From the NCBI GenBank assembly GCA_048594725.1, contig JBMDXA010000204.1:21246-85245 (forward strand): 64,000 bases of DNA, in the 5' to 3' direction. The position numbers and the translations under genes are program-made. Below are positions 1-7,735 of the stretch, one piece after another; position 1 is the stretch's first letter; each line of letters begins with the position of its first letter. The stretch is from JAFDZV01 sp048594725. Its GTDB lineage: Bacteria; Bacteroidota; Ignavibacteria; OLB7. The notes under the pieces were generated by a model. The model saw only the letters and a list, made by a program, of their open reading frames with translations. It ran no database searches and was not told the origin of the DNA.

Positions 1-2
1 GG

Positions 3-893
3 CCCGGCAGGGAATCATCACCACGGGATATCATGGTCAATCTGGAATCGCTCCATCAGTTCGAGCTGATCCCCGCCGATCTCCCGCGGAATATCCGGAT
101 CGGGGCCCGCATCGGCATGGTGCCGCTGCCGGATCGCATGAACAGCAACGGAAAACTCTTCACCCGTTTCGGTTTCGATCCGGATGACACCGGGCCGATA
201 TCCCGTATCGCCGCGCACCCGAATTTTTCCGGTATCCACTGCCACACCGGCCATAAGATCAGCGATATAGAACATTATCTGGAGATAGCGCGCGTATTGA
301 TGCGGCTTGCGGAGGATCTGCGCCTGCCGGTCGGCTACATCGATCTTGGAGGCGGGTTCCAGCGTCTCTCCCACGACGATATCGATGCCATGATGATGGA
401 ACTGCGCCGGATTATTCCCGGGCATATCAGGATACTCTTCGAGCTGGGGGAGTACTGGACCGAGCACGCGGGATTTGCCGTGGGAAGGATCGTATCGGTA
501 AGCACGCGGCGCAACGGGGATATCGCGATGGTGACAACCGATCTCTCCGGCGATTGCCATCTGAAATGGAGCGAGCCGCAGCTGCGCTTCAGGATACAGG
601 AGCGCGGCTCGCCGCAGAACGTGCTGATCTTCGGTTCCACCTGCCATGAGGAGGATATCATAGGAGCATACCGGATACCGCGCAGAGAGGACGGGACGTG
701 CGCGCTATCGCGCGGGGATCTGCTGGCACTGGAAGATATCAACGGATATTCGGCGTCGTGGAATACATCCTTTAATGGAATACAAAAAGCAAGGGTTCTG
801 CTCTATGGAGACACAGGACGAATATATGCGCAGGAAGAACCGGGAGATGCAATTTCTGAATATGCGGCTTCGCCAGCCTCTGAAATTCCCTGA
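3..893 (+). CDS. PLP-dependent decarboxylase-like protein (ornithine/diaminopimelate decarboxylase fold III), N-terminus outside window
   Basis: The frame is open to the window edge, so this is about 297 C-terminal residues of a protein that is usually around 400. Visible family signposts are CHTGHK (the place of the H-x-GSQ motif), IDLGGGF (phosphate-binding glycine loop), STCHEED (the place of the C-x-S-x-D motif) and GDLLALEDINGY followed by SFNG near the end (the place of GD-GAY-FNG). The PLP lysine would lie upstream and is not visible. The motifs are recognisable but drifted (CHEED, NGYSASW), so the substrate may not be ornithine, lysine or diaminopimelate; a role in a specialised pathway is inferred from the neighbours. 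The 3' end overlaps the next gene, which suggests one transcript. Fold assignment is fairly sure, substrate unknown. Confidence 0.7.
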   Translation, partial: PGRESSPRDIMVNLESLHQFELIPADLPRNIRIGARIGMVPLPDRMNSNGKLFTRFGFDPDDTGPISRIAAHPNFSGIHCHTGHKISDIEHYLEIARVLMRLAEDLRLPVGYIDLGGGFQRLSHDDIDAMMMELRRIIPGHIRILFELGEYWTEHAGFAVGRIVSVSTRRNGDIAMVTTDLSGDCHLKWSEPQLRFRIQERGSPQNVLIFGSTCHEEDIIGAYRIPRREDGTCALSRGDLLALEDINGYSASWNTSFNGIQKARVLLYGDTGRIYAQEEPGDAISEYAASPASEIP

Positions 894-2508
894 CCCCCTT
901 CTTCCGGACCATGTGATCGATATGAAATTCGAGCTCCGATCCCGGCTGCTGGCCGAAGCGATCACCTCCTATCCGGAAATAATGGAAACCAACAGCTCGC
1001 CGGACGATCTTCTCGGTTATCACGATTACCGGCTCCGGTATCATTATCAGCGCTATGATATGGATGTCATCGGCCCTCCGGTCTATCCCGGCCTGTTCGC
1101 CGATACGGGCCCGGACCGCGTGAGCCTGTTTCAGTACTATGCCTCGTCCGGCATGTCGGCGATAGCCGGGGCTCTGCTGGCGCTGAACCGCGCGGTGGGG
1201 ACCGGATGGAATATCGTGGCCTACGGCGATACGTATTTCGAAACCCAGCATATCATCCGGGAGATGGCGCATAAGCTCTCGCTGCAGACCCCCGAAGGTG
1301 GCAACGAGCTGATCTCCGCCGTTCGCAGGCTTGGAAGAACTACGACAGGGGGAATCGTTCTGCTGCTGGACTCGATCGTCAGCGAGGCGAAACTCGATGT
1401 GATACGGCGCCTGCCGGCTCACTCGGCCGATCTTATCCTGTTCGATACCACCTGTTATGAGATCTGCGCGCCGGAGATCGGGAGAATCGCCGAGTGCGCC
1501 ATCGCCCTGCAGGCGCCGCTGGTGCTTCTGCGAAGCCACGTCAAACTGGATTTTCTCGGAACCGAATATGGCAGGCTTGGATCGGCGGTGTTTGCAAGCC
1601 GCGGGGATATCCCCCCCGCCAGAATGAACGTCTTCCGCAGGCTGGTGACGCTGTATCGAGATGTGGCCTGCGTGCTGGGACTGGCGGCACTGCCGGGCAA
1701 TCTTATTCCGGAGGCAAACGATGCGGAGTTGCTGGAACTGAACGCGGCACGGCTATCGGTGATACGCGAGAACACCGGGTATGCCGTCAGCCGGATACAG
1801 CGCGAAGTATCAGGATTATCATGCAACGTGGTAGCCTACCATCACCAGCTGTTCTTCAGCATCGAGCTGGAGCGCGATGCGTCGCACGAGCTTATCCTCG
1901 CCAAGATCATGGAATTTCAGCAGCTCGCGGTTGCGCAGGGGCTGCCGGTGCGCCGCGCCACCAGTTTCGGCTTCGACTTCATAGCGGTAGCCGATTTCGT
2001 CGATCTCAACCGGGGCTCGCAGGTGATGCGCTTCTCCATATCCGACCATCCGAAGCCGGTTATCGACAGCTTCTGCGATCTGCTGGCAGGCTGGTGCCGC
2101 GCACAGACGAAGGAGACCATCATGCAAGGCCGGCTGGCTCTGGTGCAGGCGAACAATCGCCGGGGAGCCCGGCATCTCGGCACAACGCTGGCCGGGACCG
2201 GATGCCGCATCATCACCTACGATCATGATAGGTTCTTCGCCATCGGCATCGGCGCCGCCGATGCGGAGACGGACCTTGCCGACAAGATCGGCGAACTAAC
2301 GGCGCACGCCCGGGCGGCGGGCATACCGGCCAGCAATGAGAGGCAATTCTCGTTCGAGGTGATTACGATATCCCCGTACGACGACCCCGGCTCCGGTCTC
2401 CCGATGATCCGCATCGCGCTATCGGATCATCCTCACCAGATCAACACCGCATTCTGCGATCTGCTGGGGGACTGGTGCCGGAACGAAATCGAGAGCATCG
2501 GCGTGTAG
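847..2508 (+). CDS. Fold-type I PLP-dependent enzyme with a tandemly duplicated C-terminal domain
   Basis: The core looks like the aspartate-aminotransferase/Cys-Met metabolism fold. YASSGMSAIAGALLAL is the PLP-phosphate loop, LILFDTTCYE carries the Asp expected to bind the pyridine nitrogen, and RSHVKLD carries the likely Schiff-base Lys (codon 1543-1545). After the core there are two related segments of roughly 115 residues. The first ends MRFSISDHPKPVIDSFCDLL-GWCR and the second IRIALSDHPHQINTAFCDLL-DWCR, so the C-terminal small domain appears duplicated. ATG 847 is preferred because AGGAAG lies nine bases upstream; in-frame ATGs at 775, 805 and 826 lie further inside the upstream gene. 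Overlap with the decarboxylase-like gene suggests translational coupling. The reaction (transamination, lyase or other) cannot be read from the sequence. Confidence 0.7.
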   Translation: MQFLNMRLRQPLKFPDPLLPDHVIDMKFELRSRLLAEAITSYPEIMETNSSPDDLLGYHDYRLRYHYQRYDMDVIGPPVYPGLFADTGPDRVSLFQYYASSGMSAIAGALLALNRAVGTGWNIVAYGDTYFETQHIIREMAHKLSLQTPEGGNELISAVRRLGRTTTGGIVLLLDSIVSEAKLDVIRRLPAHSADLILFDTTCYEICAPEIGRIAECAIALQAPLVLLRSHVKLDFLGTEYGRLGSAVFASRGDIPPARMNVFRRLVTLYRDVACVLGLAALPGNLIPEANDAELLELNAARLSVIRENTGYAVSRIQREVSGLSCNVVAYHHQLFFSIELERDASHELILAKIMEFQQLAVAQGLPVRRATSFGFDFIAVADFVDLNRGSQVMRFSISDHPKPVIDSFCDLLAGWCRAQTKETIMQGRLALVQANNRRGARHLGTTLAGTGCRIITYDHDRFFAIGIGAADAETDLADKIGELTAHARAAGIPASNERQFSFEVITISPYDDPGSGLPMIRIALSDHPHQINTAFCDLLGDWCRNEIESIGV

Positions 2509-2543
2509 AGGCGATGCTCCCGATGGATGCTGCCGGGAGGCGT

Positions 2544-3410
2544 TTATGGTTTGCGCGCCATCATCGAGAAGGTGAGGGGGATAAGCCCTTCGAGTTTCGG
2601 ATCGATATCGGGGAAAATATCCCAGTGTTTTTCGGTATGCTCGCCGAAATATTCCACCACCAGCCCGGCATTGCGAAATGCCATGAATACCGATGAGAGG
2701 GGCCATGCCTGCTCGTATTTCCGGCTCTGCTCGTGAAGCGAAAGGTCGAGATCGCCGATGGTGGATGCGGGCCACCCCTTGGAGGATTCGCCGTGCGTGA
2801 AATAATTATTACCGGAGAACACGTAGCTGTCGGCGTCGGTATCAAGCAGCCAGATAAAAGGATGATCTTCATACAGATGCACCACGCCGCCGCTCTTCAG
2901 CAGAAACGATATCGCCGAAGCCCATGCATCGATATCATGAATCCAGTTGATGGCACCACGGCCGGTATAGACCAGATCGGCAACGCCGGCAAGCTCCACG
3001 GGAGGCGTAAGAGCATCGCAGCGATACCAGGTGGCCCGGGCACCCAGCGCATCGGACATCTTCCGGGCATTTTCGATATGGACATCGGAGATATCCATCC
3101 CGATCACCCGCTGCGCCCCCTCGTTCAGCAACGAGAGCGTGTCGAGCCCCGATGCGCATTGCAGATGCACGGCGGTCACGCACCAGGATCGCAGATCGCC
3201 CAGATTGCGCCGCTCAACCGGATGAATATTGCTCTTGCCGGAACGAAGAAATTCGATGGCGCGATCCAGACGCTCGGTATATCGCGCGGCACCCTCGTTC
3301 CAGCTGGAACGGTTGGCCTCGTGCCGGGCCCGTACTTCATCGGCATTCGCGGCCGGAAGCTCCGTGATATCATCATCATCGGGCTCGAAATCGGAATGAG
3401 TATCGTTCAT
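2544..3410 (-). CDS. Class I SAM-dependent methyltransferase
   Basis: This 288-residue protein has a Rossmann methyltransferase core. VHLQCASGLDTLSLL is a degenerate motif I, VIGMDIS places the acidic residue that holds the SAM ribose, and ATWYRCDA and ADLVYTGRGAINWI follow as motifs II and III. The first 30 residues are acidic and probably disordered. It converges on the PLP enzyme gene and is divergent from the small-protein gene at 3603, with 192 bases between the two starts, so it sits inside the cluster but is transcribed the other way. The target (small molecule, peptide or protein) cannot be told. Cluster membership is inferred from position only. Confidence 0.8.
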   Translation of the reverse strand: MNDTHSDFEPDDDDITELPAANADEVRARHEANRSSWNEGAARYTERLDRAIEFLRSGKSNIHPVERRNLGDLRSWCVTAVHLQCASGLDTLSLLNEGAQRVIGMDISDVHIENARKMSDALGARATWYRCDALTPPVELAGVADLVYTGRGAINWIHDIDAWASAISFLLKSGGVVHLYEDHPFIWLLDTDADSYVFSGNNYFTHGESSKGWPASTIGDLDLSLHEQSRKYEQAWPLSSVFMAFRNAGLVVEYFGEHTEKHWDIFPDIDPKLEGLIPLTFSMMARKP

Positions 3411-3426
3411 GGTAGTTGATTTTTTC

Positions 3427-3489
3427 GGTTATGTGACATGATAACCAATATAGCTCCGCGCCTTTCCCGCCACAATATCGTGGCGATAT
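3427..3489. promoter_or_regulatory. Divergent intergenic region with two short palindromes
   Basis: Between the divergent methyltransferase and small-protein genes there are two perfect inverted repeats: GGTTAT/ATAACC (3427-3432 and 3441-3446, 8-base spacer) and ATATCG/CGATAT (3475-3480 and 3484-3489, 3-base spacer). Their position between two start codons makes them candidate operators, but short palindromes arise by chance and no promoter elements were convincingly seen. Confidence 0.3.
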
Positions 3490-3602
3490 GCCGGCGCGCA
3501 GCGGACCAAATGCGTACGATCCGTAAGTCATTTCGCAGAGAGCGATGATCGTTCAATCGCAGATCTCTGCTTCACCATCATCTCTTATCAAGGAGAACTC
3601 TT

Positions 3603-4019
3603 ATGAGTGCGTTAGACCCGAATTATATAGCCACCCTGCAGGGGGTCGGATTCAAACCGGTGCTTGTATCGATCGCCGATCCGCAGGCGAACAACTGGAT
3701 CGATATCGCCGGCATGGACTCCAACCAGGGGAGCCTCGCAACCCTCCTGCACGATACCGCGAACTTCGTTCGCAATTATGGGAGCGGCGGCCTGTGGCCC
3801 TTCGTCTGCACCCCCTACAGCGGTCCCGGACAGCAGACCGTTGTTACCGTGGATGGCCTTCCGATAACCGATACCCAGTTGATCGCCCTTCTGGACGATG
3901 CATCCCTGTATGTGCAGACCGCCGGAGCGCGTGTGCAGGGCCTTCCGTTCGAGGATGTGGAGACCGCATTTGAGCGGATCAATCTCGGCGATTTTCTGAC
4001 GATCCAGAATCGCACCTGA
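3603..4019 (+). CDS. 138-aa small protein, candidate substrate or carrier of the modification cluster
   Basis: A very good ribosome binding site (AAGGAG at about 3590) precedes the ATG, so it is probably well expressed. It is the first gene of a run of five co-directional genes whose next member is an E1-like adenylating enzyme. The protein has no signal peptide or membrane segment and a single Cys in the stretch WPFVCTPYSGPGQQ around residue 70. The N-terminus MSALDPNYIATLQGVGF and the C-terminal half (ITDTQLIALLDDASLYV, then DVETAFERINLGDFL) look folded and partly helical. I recognise no family. If the cluster is a RiPP-type pathway this is the best precursor candidate, though it is long and lacks an obvious Gly-Gly cleavage site or a core rich in Cys/Ser/Thr. 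It could equally be a partner protein. Confidence 0.65.
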   Translation: MSALDPNYIATLQGVGFKPVLVSIADPQANNWIDIAGMDSNQGSLATLLHDTANFVRNYGSGGLWPFVCTPYSGPGQQTVVTVDGLPITDTQLIALLDDASLYVQTAGARVQGLPFEDVETAFERINLGDFLTIQNRT

Positions 4020-4116
4020 TGCGCCCGCCCCGCCCCTGCGTGCCCCGTGCATGGCCGACGGCTGACGCCACAAAACGATTCTTTCATTGACGGATATTGA
4101 ACAGGGAGCAGAAATC

Positions 4117-5196
4117 ATGCGTTACCATCTATCACCGGCAGTAGTGCTGAAGGTCGCCGATGGCGAGATCCGTATCATCGGCGAACAGGATATCCTTCGT
4201 CTGCGCTCCGGTGAGGCACGCATTGCTGAGGCTCTTTTGATGCTGCGATCCGGAAGTACCATTGATGAGCTCTCAACGGTGCTTCCGGATCATCAATGCC
4301 GCAAACTGATTGCGCTGCTGAACGATATAAAAGCCATCGTACACTGTAGCGACGAGGAATCGGCGGGCACGCATTACGAGCGGCAGTTCGGATATCTGGC
4401 GCAGCTCTCTCCCGATCCGGGTGCCGCGCAACGCGCTCTGCGCCGGAGCCGCGTGGCGATCGTGGGCCTTGGCGGCGTGGGTGGCTGCGTGCTGCAGCAT
4501 CTGGCCGGAGCGGGGATACGCCGGTTTCAATTGATCGATCACGACACCGTCGCGCTCGATAATCTCAACCGGCAGTTTCTGTACGATCTCAGGAGCATCG
4601 CCACTCCGAAAACCACGGCCGCCATCGCCTATCTGCGGCGTATGATACCGGATAGCGATGTGGCCTGCTGGAATATCCGCGTGGAATCGCCGGGCGATCT
4701 GATGGTGCTCGATGGCGATCCCCCCGATCTGCTGATAGCGGCGGCCGATCAGCCCGTCGGAGAAATACAGAAGATCATCAACGACTACTGCTGGCGGCGG
4801 AACATCCCCTTCATCATGGGAGGAGTCGGGCTGGCCGCCGGGCACTGGGGACCGCTTGTGGTTCCTGGAAAAACCGGATGCTTCCGTTGCTTCGACGACG
4901 AACTGGCATCCACCCTCTCCGATATGGAACGGTGGGCACGATATGAAATCCGGGAGACGGGGAAATATTCGTTCGGCCCCACCAACGCCATGATCTCGGC
5001 GATGATCGCCGCCGACAGCGTGGCGTATCTGGCCGGAGCGGAGAATATCCCAAGCCTCGGCACCCGGCTGGTGATGAATTTTTCAGGTCCGGGCATCGCC
5101 CGCTTCGCCGGCAGCAGCACCAGCTGCACGCACCGGCCGGATGAACGGCACCCGGCGCCCGCGAACGGCCATCATGCGCCGCCGGTGCGGCCTTGA
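4117..5196 (+). CDS. E1/ThiF-like adenylating enzyme with N-terminal RRE-like domain
   Basis: Residues 105-115 carry the nucleotide loop GLGGVGG, followed by DHDTVALDNLNRQ (131-143) with the Arg/Gln used in ATP binding, and ADQP (Asp201) in the Mg/ATP site. CFRC (Cys245, Cys248) is half of the usual structural zinc site; only one later Cys (STSC) is visible, so the zinc site may be incomplete. Residues 1-80 (YHLSPAVVLKVADGEI, then SGSTIDELSTVL and KLIALLNDI) resemble the winged-helix leader-binding domain of PqqD-type and MccB/TOMM E1-like proteins. Known relatives adenylate a peptide C-terminus or activate amides and acids. ATG 4117 is chosen over an upstream TTG (4087) because AGGGAG lies about ten bases before it. 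The C-terminal tail after residue 330 is His/Pro-rich and probably disordered. Confidence 0.8.
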   Translation: MRYHLSPAVVLKVADGEIRIIGEQDILRLRSGEARIAEALLMLRSGSTIDELSTVLPDHQCRKLIALLNDIKAIVHCSDEESAGTHYERQFGYLAQLSPDPGAAQRALRRSRVAIVGLGGVGGCVLQHLAGAGIRRFQLIDHDTVALDNLNRQFLYDLRSIATPKTTAAIAYLRRMIPDSDVACWNIRVESPGDLMVLDGDPPDLLIAAADQPVGEIQKIINDYCWRRNIPFIMGGVGLAAGHWGPLVVPGKTGCFRCFDDELASTLSDMERWARYEIRETGKYSFGPTNAMISAMIAADSVAYLAGAENIPSLGTRLVMNFSGPGIARFAGSSTSCTHRPDERHPAPANGHHAPPVRP

Positions 5197-5238
5197 CACG
5201 ATACCGAACACCCCCGCAATAATTCCGGATGAAATATT

Positions 5239-6807
5239 ATGGCAGTCACTGAACAGGAATTTCAGCCGCTCCGGAGGCTGGCCGTCGAGATCGACGCGAT
5301 ACCGCCCACGTTGCGTCCGGGGAATCTGTTCGATCATACCGCGCTGGCGGTTGGCAGGCTGCTGTTCGAGCCGCTCTGCACCGAGGGGCCTGAGCCGGGA
5401 ACGGTTATCCCGGCCGCGGCCACCACCATCTCCAGCACCGACGGCGGACGCACCTGGAGGATCACCCTGCGCGATGATCTCCGCTGGTCCGATGGCACCC
5501 CGATAACTGCCCATGATGTCGGCCGGGCGATCCGCTATCTGGCCGCTCCATCCGGAGGTTCGCCGCTGGCATGGCTTGCCGACAGCATTGAGGGCATGGT
5601 GCCGGCGCGGACTGCCGGGAACATGGCGCTGCTGGATGCCGGCTGCCTGATCCTGGACGACACAACGCTGGAGCTGCGGATGACGCATCCGGTGGCCTAT
5701 GCGCCGGCACTGCTGGCGAACAACTGTTTCGCCCCGCGTCCGCAGATGCTCCCCGGCGGCCGCGAGATACCGGTCTCCGGGCCGTACCGCCTGGCCGGAA
5801 CGTTTCCCGGTGAGCGCGGTCTGCTGCTGCTGCCGAACGAGCGCTCACACCGCCTGGGTTCCTTTTCGCCGCGCAGCATAGAATGTATCCGCACCGACGG
5901 CCCGGAACAGGGGATCAGGCTGTTCGGGTCGGGCCGCATCGATATCACCTGCAATACGACATTCCCCCCCTCCCTTCTGCCGGAATATTCCGGCTGTCCT
6001 GATTATATGCAGGGAGATCTTCTGATCGCGGCGCAGCTTCTGATACATCCCGCCCGTGCGGAATGTCTGGCCGGCGCTCGCTCGCGTCACGCGCTCAGCC
6101 TGGCGATCGGCAGGCAGGAGATAGCATCATCGCTGGGCAACGCCATTCGCCCGCTGTGGCGCTATACCGGATTATGGCATCCCGATGAGGATTCGGTGCC
6201 ACAGCGCAACAGCGCCGCCGCGCAGGCCATCTGGAGGGGAAATAATGGCGGGAGAGCGCCGGAAATAACGCTCGGGTATGCTGATTTCTCTCCGAACCCG
6301 CAGGTTGTGCGGCTCCTTGCCGAGCAGATCGAGGAAGCGCTGCCGCTACGCATTACAACGCAGGCTCTCGGCTACCATGAATATCTCCGGCGGATGATAA
6401 CGGGAGATTATCAGATGCTCTATATCCTCACGCCCGCTCCCTTCGATGATCCGGCCAGCATGCTCGTGCCGTTCCGTGGAGGTAATTTTTTCGCCCGCTC
6501 CATCGGATACTCCGACCCGCTGTTCGATACGCTGCTGCAGAAGGCCGAGGCGGAGGAGGATAGCATCGCCCGGCTTGCGGGATATCGCGCCGCGAACGAC
6601 CGCCTTCTGGAGACGATGCCGGTATTCCCGCTCTTTCGGGGACAGAGCATGCTTCTGCGCCGGCACACCCTGCGGGGCTGCGAGCTTCCGCGCAACGGCA
6701 TCATCCCTTTCGAACGTATATGCGCCGGCGGATCATCCGCGAATAATGGTGGCATCCCCGGCACCGGGGAGCGGCTGCCGGGACGGGAATCCGCACCGGC
6801 CCTGTAG
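5239..6807 (+). CDS. Family 5 (oligopeptide/nickel type) solute-binding protein homologue without signal peptide
   Basis: WRITLRDDLRWSDGTPITAHDV (residues about 73-95) is the classical signature of bacterial extracellular solute-binding family 5 (OppA, DppA, SgrR C-terminal domain), and the 522-residue length fits. Unlike transporter-bound members it begins MAVTEQEFQPLRRLAVEID, with no hydrophobic signal segment and no lipobox Cys, and no ABC permease or ATPase lies nearby. It therefore probably stays in the cytoplasm. The inference is that it binds a peptide or the pathway intermediate for the flanking enzymes, as SgrR uses its binding domain inside the cell. It lies 42 bases after the E1-like gene and 68 before the oxygenase, consistent with one operon. 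Family is clear; role is a guess. Confidence 0.8.
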   Translation: MAVTEQEFQPLRRLAVEIDAIPPTLRPGNLFDHTALAVGRLLFEPLCTEGPEPGTVIPAAATTISSTDGGRTWRITLRDDLRWSDGTPITAHDVGRAIRYLAAPSGGSPLAWLADSIEGMVPARTAGNMALLDAGCLILDDTTLELRMTHPVAYAPALLANNCFAPRPQMLPGGREIPVSGPYRLAGTFPGERGLLLLPNERSHRLGSFSPRSIECIRTDGPEQGIRLFGSGRIDITCNTTFPPSLLPEYSGCPDYMQGDLLIAAQLLIHPARAECLAGARSRHALSLAIGRQEIASSLGNAIRPLWRYTGLWHPDEDSVPQRNSAAAQAIWRGNNGGRAPEITLGYADFSPNPQVVRLLAEQIEEALPLRITTQALGYHEYLRRMITGDYQMLYILTPAPFDDPASMLVPFRGGNFFARSIGYSDPLFDTLLQKAEAEEDSIARLAGYRAANDRLLETMPVFPLFRGQSMLLRRHTLRGCELPRNGIIPFERICAGGSSANNGGIPGTGERLPGRESAPAL

Positions 6808-6875
6808 AACACCCCGGCACACGAACGTGCCGGGAGCATACATCCCACTGGTAACGATTATTACGGGAGCATATC

Positions 6876-7652
6876 ATGGAAAACCAGAACACTACATGGA
6901 ACCAATGGATCAGCCATAATCATACATCGCCACAGGCACTGGAGGCGATTCGGGAGGTGATCCGGCAGCGGCCGCGAGCGCCGATTCACCTCAGGGATTT
7001 TCTCCAGCCGGAGCAGGCCCGGCGTCTGCAGGAGGCGCTGGAGAACCTTCCCCTCTGGACACGGGTTCACGCCGTGGTAAAGAACAGCCTGGAGATAGAG
7101 GAGCTCACCCAGGAGGAATGGCTCTCGCGTCCCGAGGAGAAACGATGGAGCAGGCAGGATGTCGCCAGGCCCCTGAATGCCCTGGCCGATCCGTCAGGTC
7201 CGCTTTCGGCGGATGCGCGCAAGGCAATGCAGGATTTTTTCGTGTTCGCGATGATAGGCCCGGTCTTCCGAAGCTGGCTCGCAGCGCTCTATGGCGTGGA
7301 TTTTCAGGACCGGGGCGCATGCGAGGTGGTCCGCTATCAGCCGGGAGATTATATCATCCCCCATGCCGATACGCATGATGAGCGGATCGTGGGAATAAAT
7401 TTCTATCTGGGTCATGACTGGCAGGATGGCGATGGAGGGGAACTGGAATTCTTCAACGAACATTCCGACGCCACCACCATCAGGCCATTGTTCAACAGCA
7501 TCTCCATGATACCCATCCATATCGATTGCCTTCATCAGGTAAAGCCGTGGCTGCGCTCCACACCGGGCCGGGAGACGATATGCCTGAGCTACCGCCCCGT
7601 ACAGCCCGTGCGGCAGCAGAGCCGTCCCGGCTATGCGGTTGAATTCAAATAG
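6876..7652 (+). CDS. 2-oxoglutarate/Fe(II)-dependent dioxygenase
   Basis: The iron triad is visible: IPHADTHDER gives His163 and Asp165, and PIHIDCLHQV gives His220. GRETICLSYR supplies Arg232, expected to hold the 2-oxoglutarate carboxylate. GDGGELEFF lies on the double-stranded beta helix as in prolyl-4-hydroxylase-type oxygenases. The 258-residue length is normal. GGGAG six bases before ATG 6876 supports the start. Neighbours suggest it hydroxylates or desaturates the pathway peptide or amino acid, but no substrate can be read. About 140 N-terminal residues precede the catalytic core and match nothing I recognise. Confidence 0.85.
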   Translation: MENQNTTWNQWISHNHTSPQALEAIREVIRQRPRAPIHLRDFLQPEQARRLQEALENLPLWTRVHAVVKNSLEIEELTQEEWLSRPEEKRWSRQDVARPLNALADPSGPLSADARKAMQDFFVFAMIGPVFRSWLAALYGVDFQDRGACEVVRYQPGDYIIPHADTHDERIVGINFYLGHDWQDGDGGELEFFNEHSDATTIRPLFNSISMIPIHIDCLHQVKPWLRSTPGRETICLSYRPVQPVRQQSRPGYAVEFK

Positions 7653-7735
7653 CCGCCGATGGGGGCCGTGCAGTTATCGAACGGGGACGGGCAAACGCAT
7701 ACCGCGATAATTTTATTACCGAGGGCATCACTACC

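Noticed and set aside
3603..4019. Classic Gly-Gly-leader bacteriocin precursor
   Set aside because: No double-glycine site, no transporter-peptidase gene nearby and too long; kept only as a general substrate candidate.
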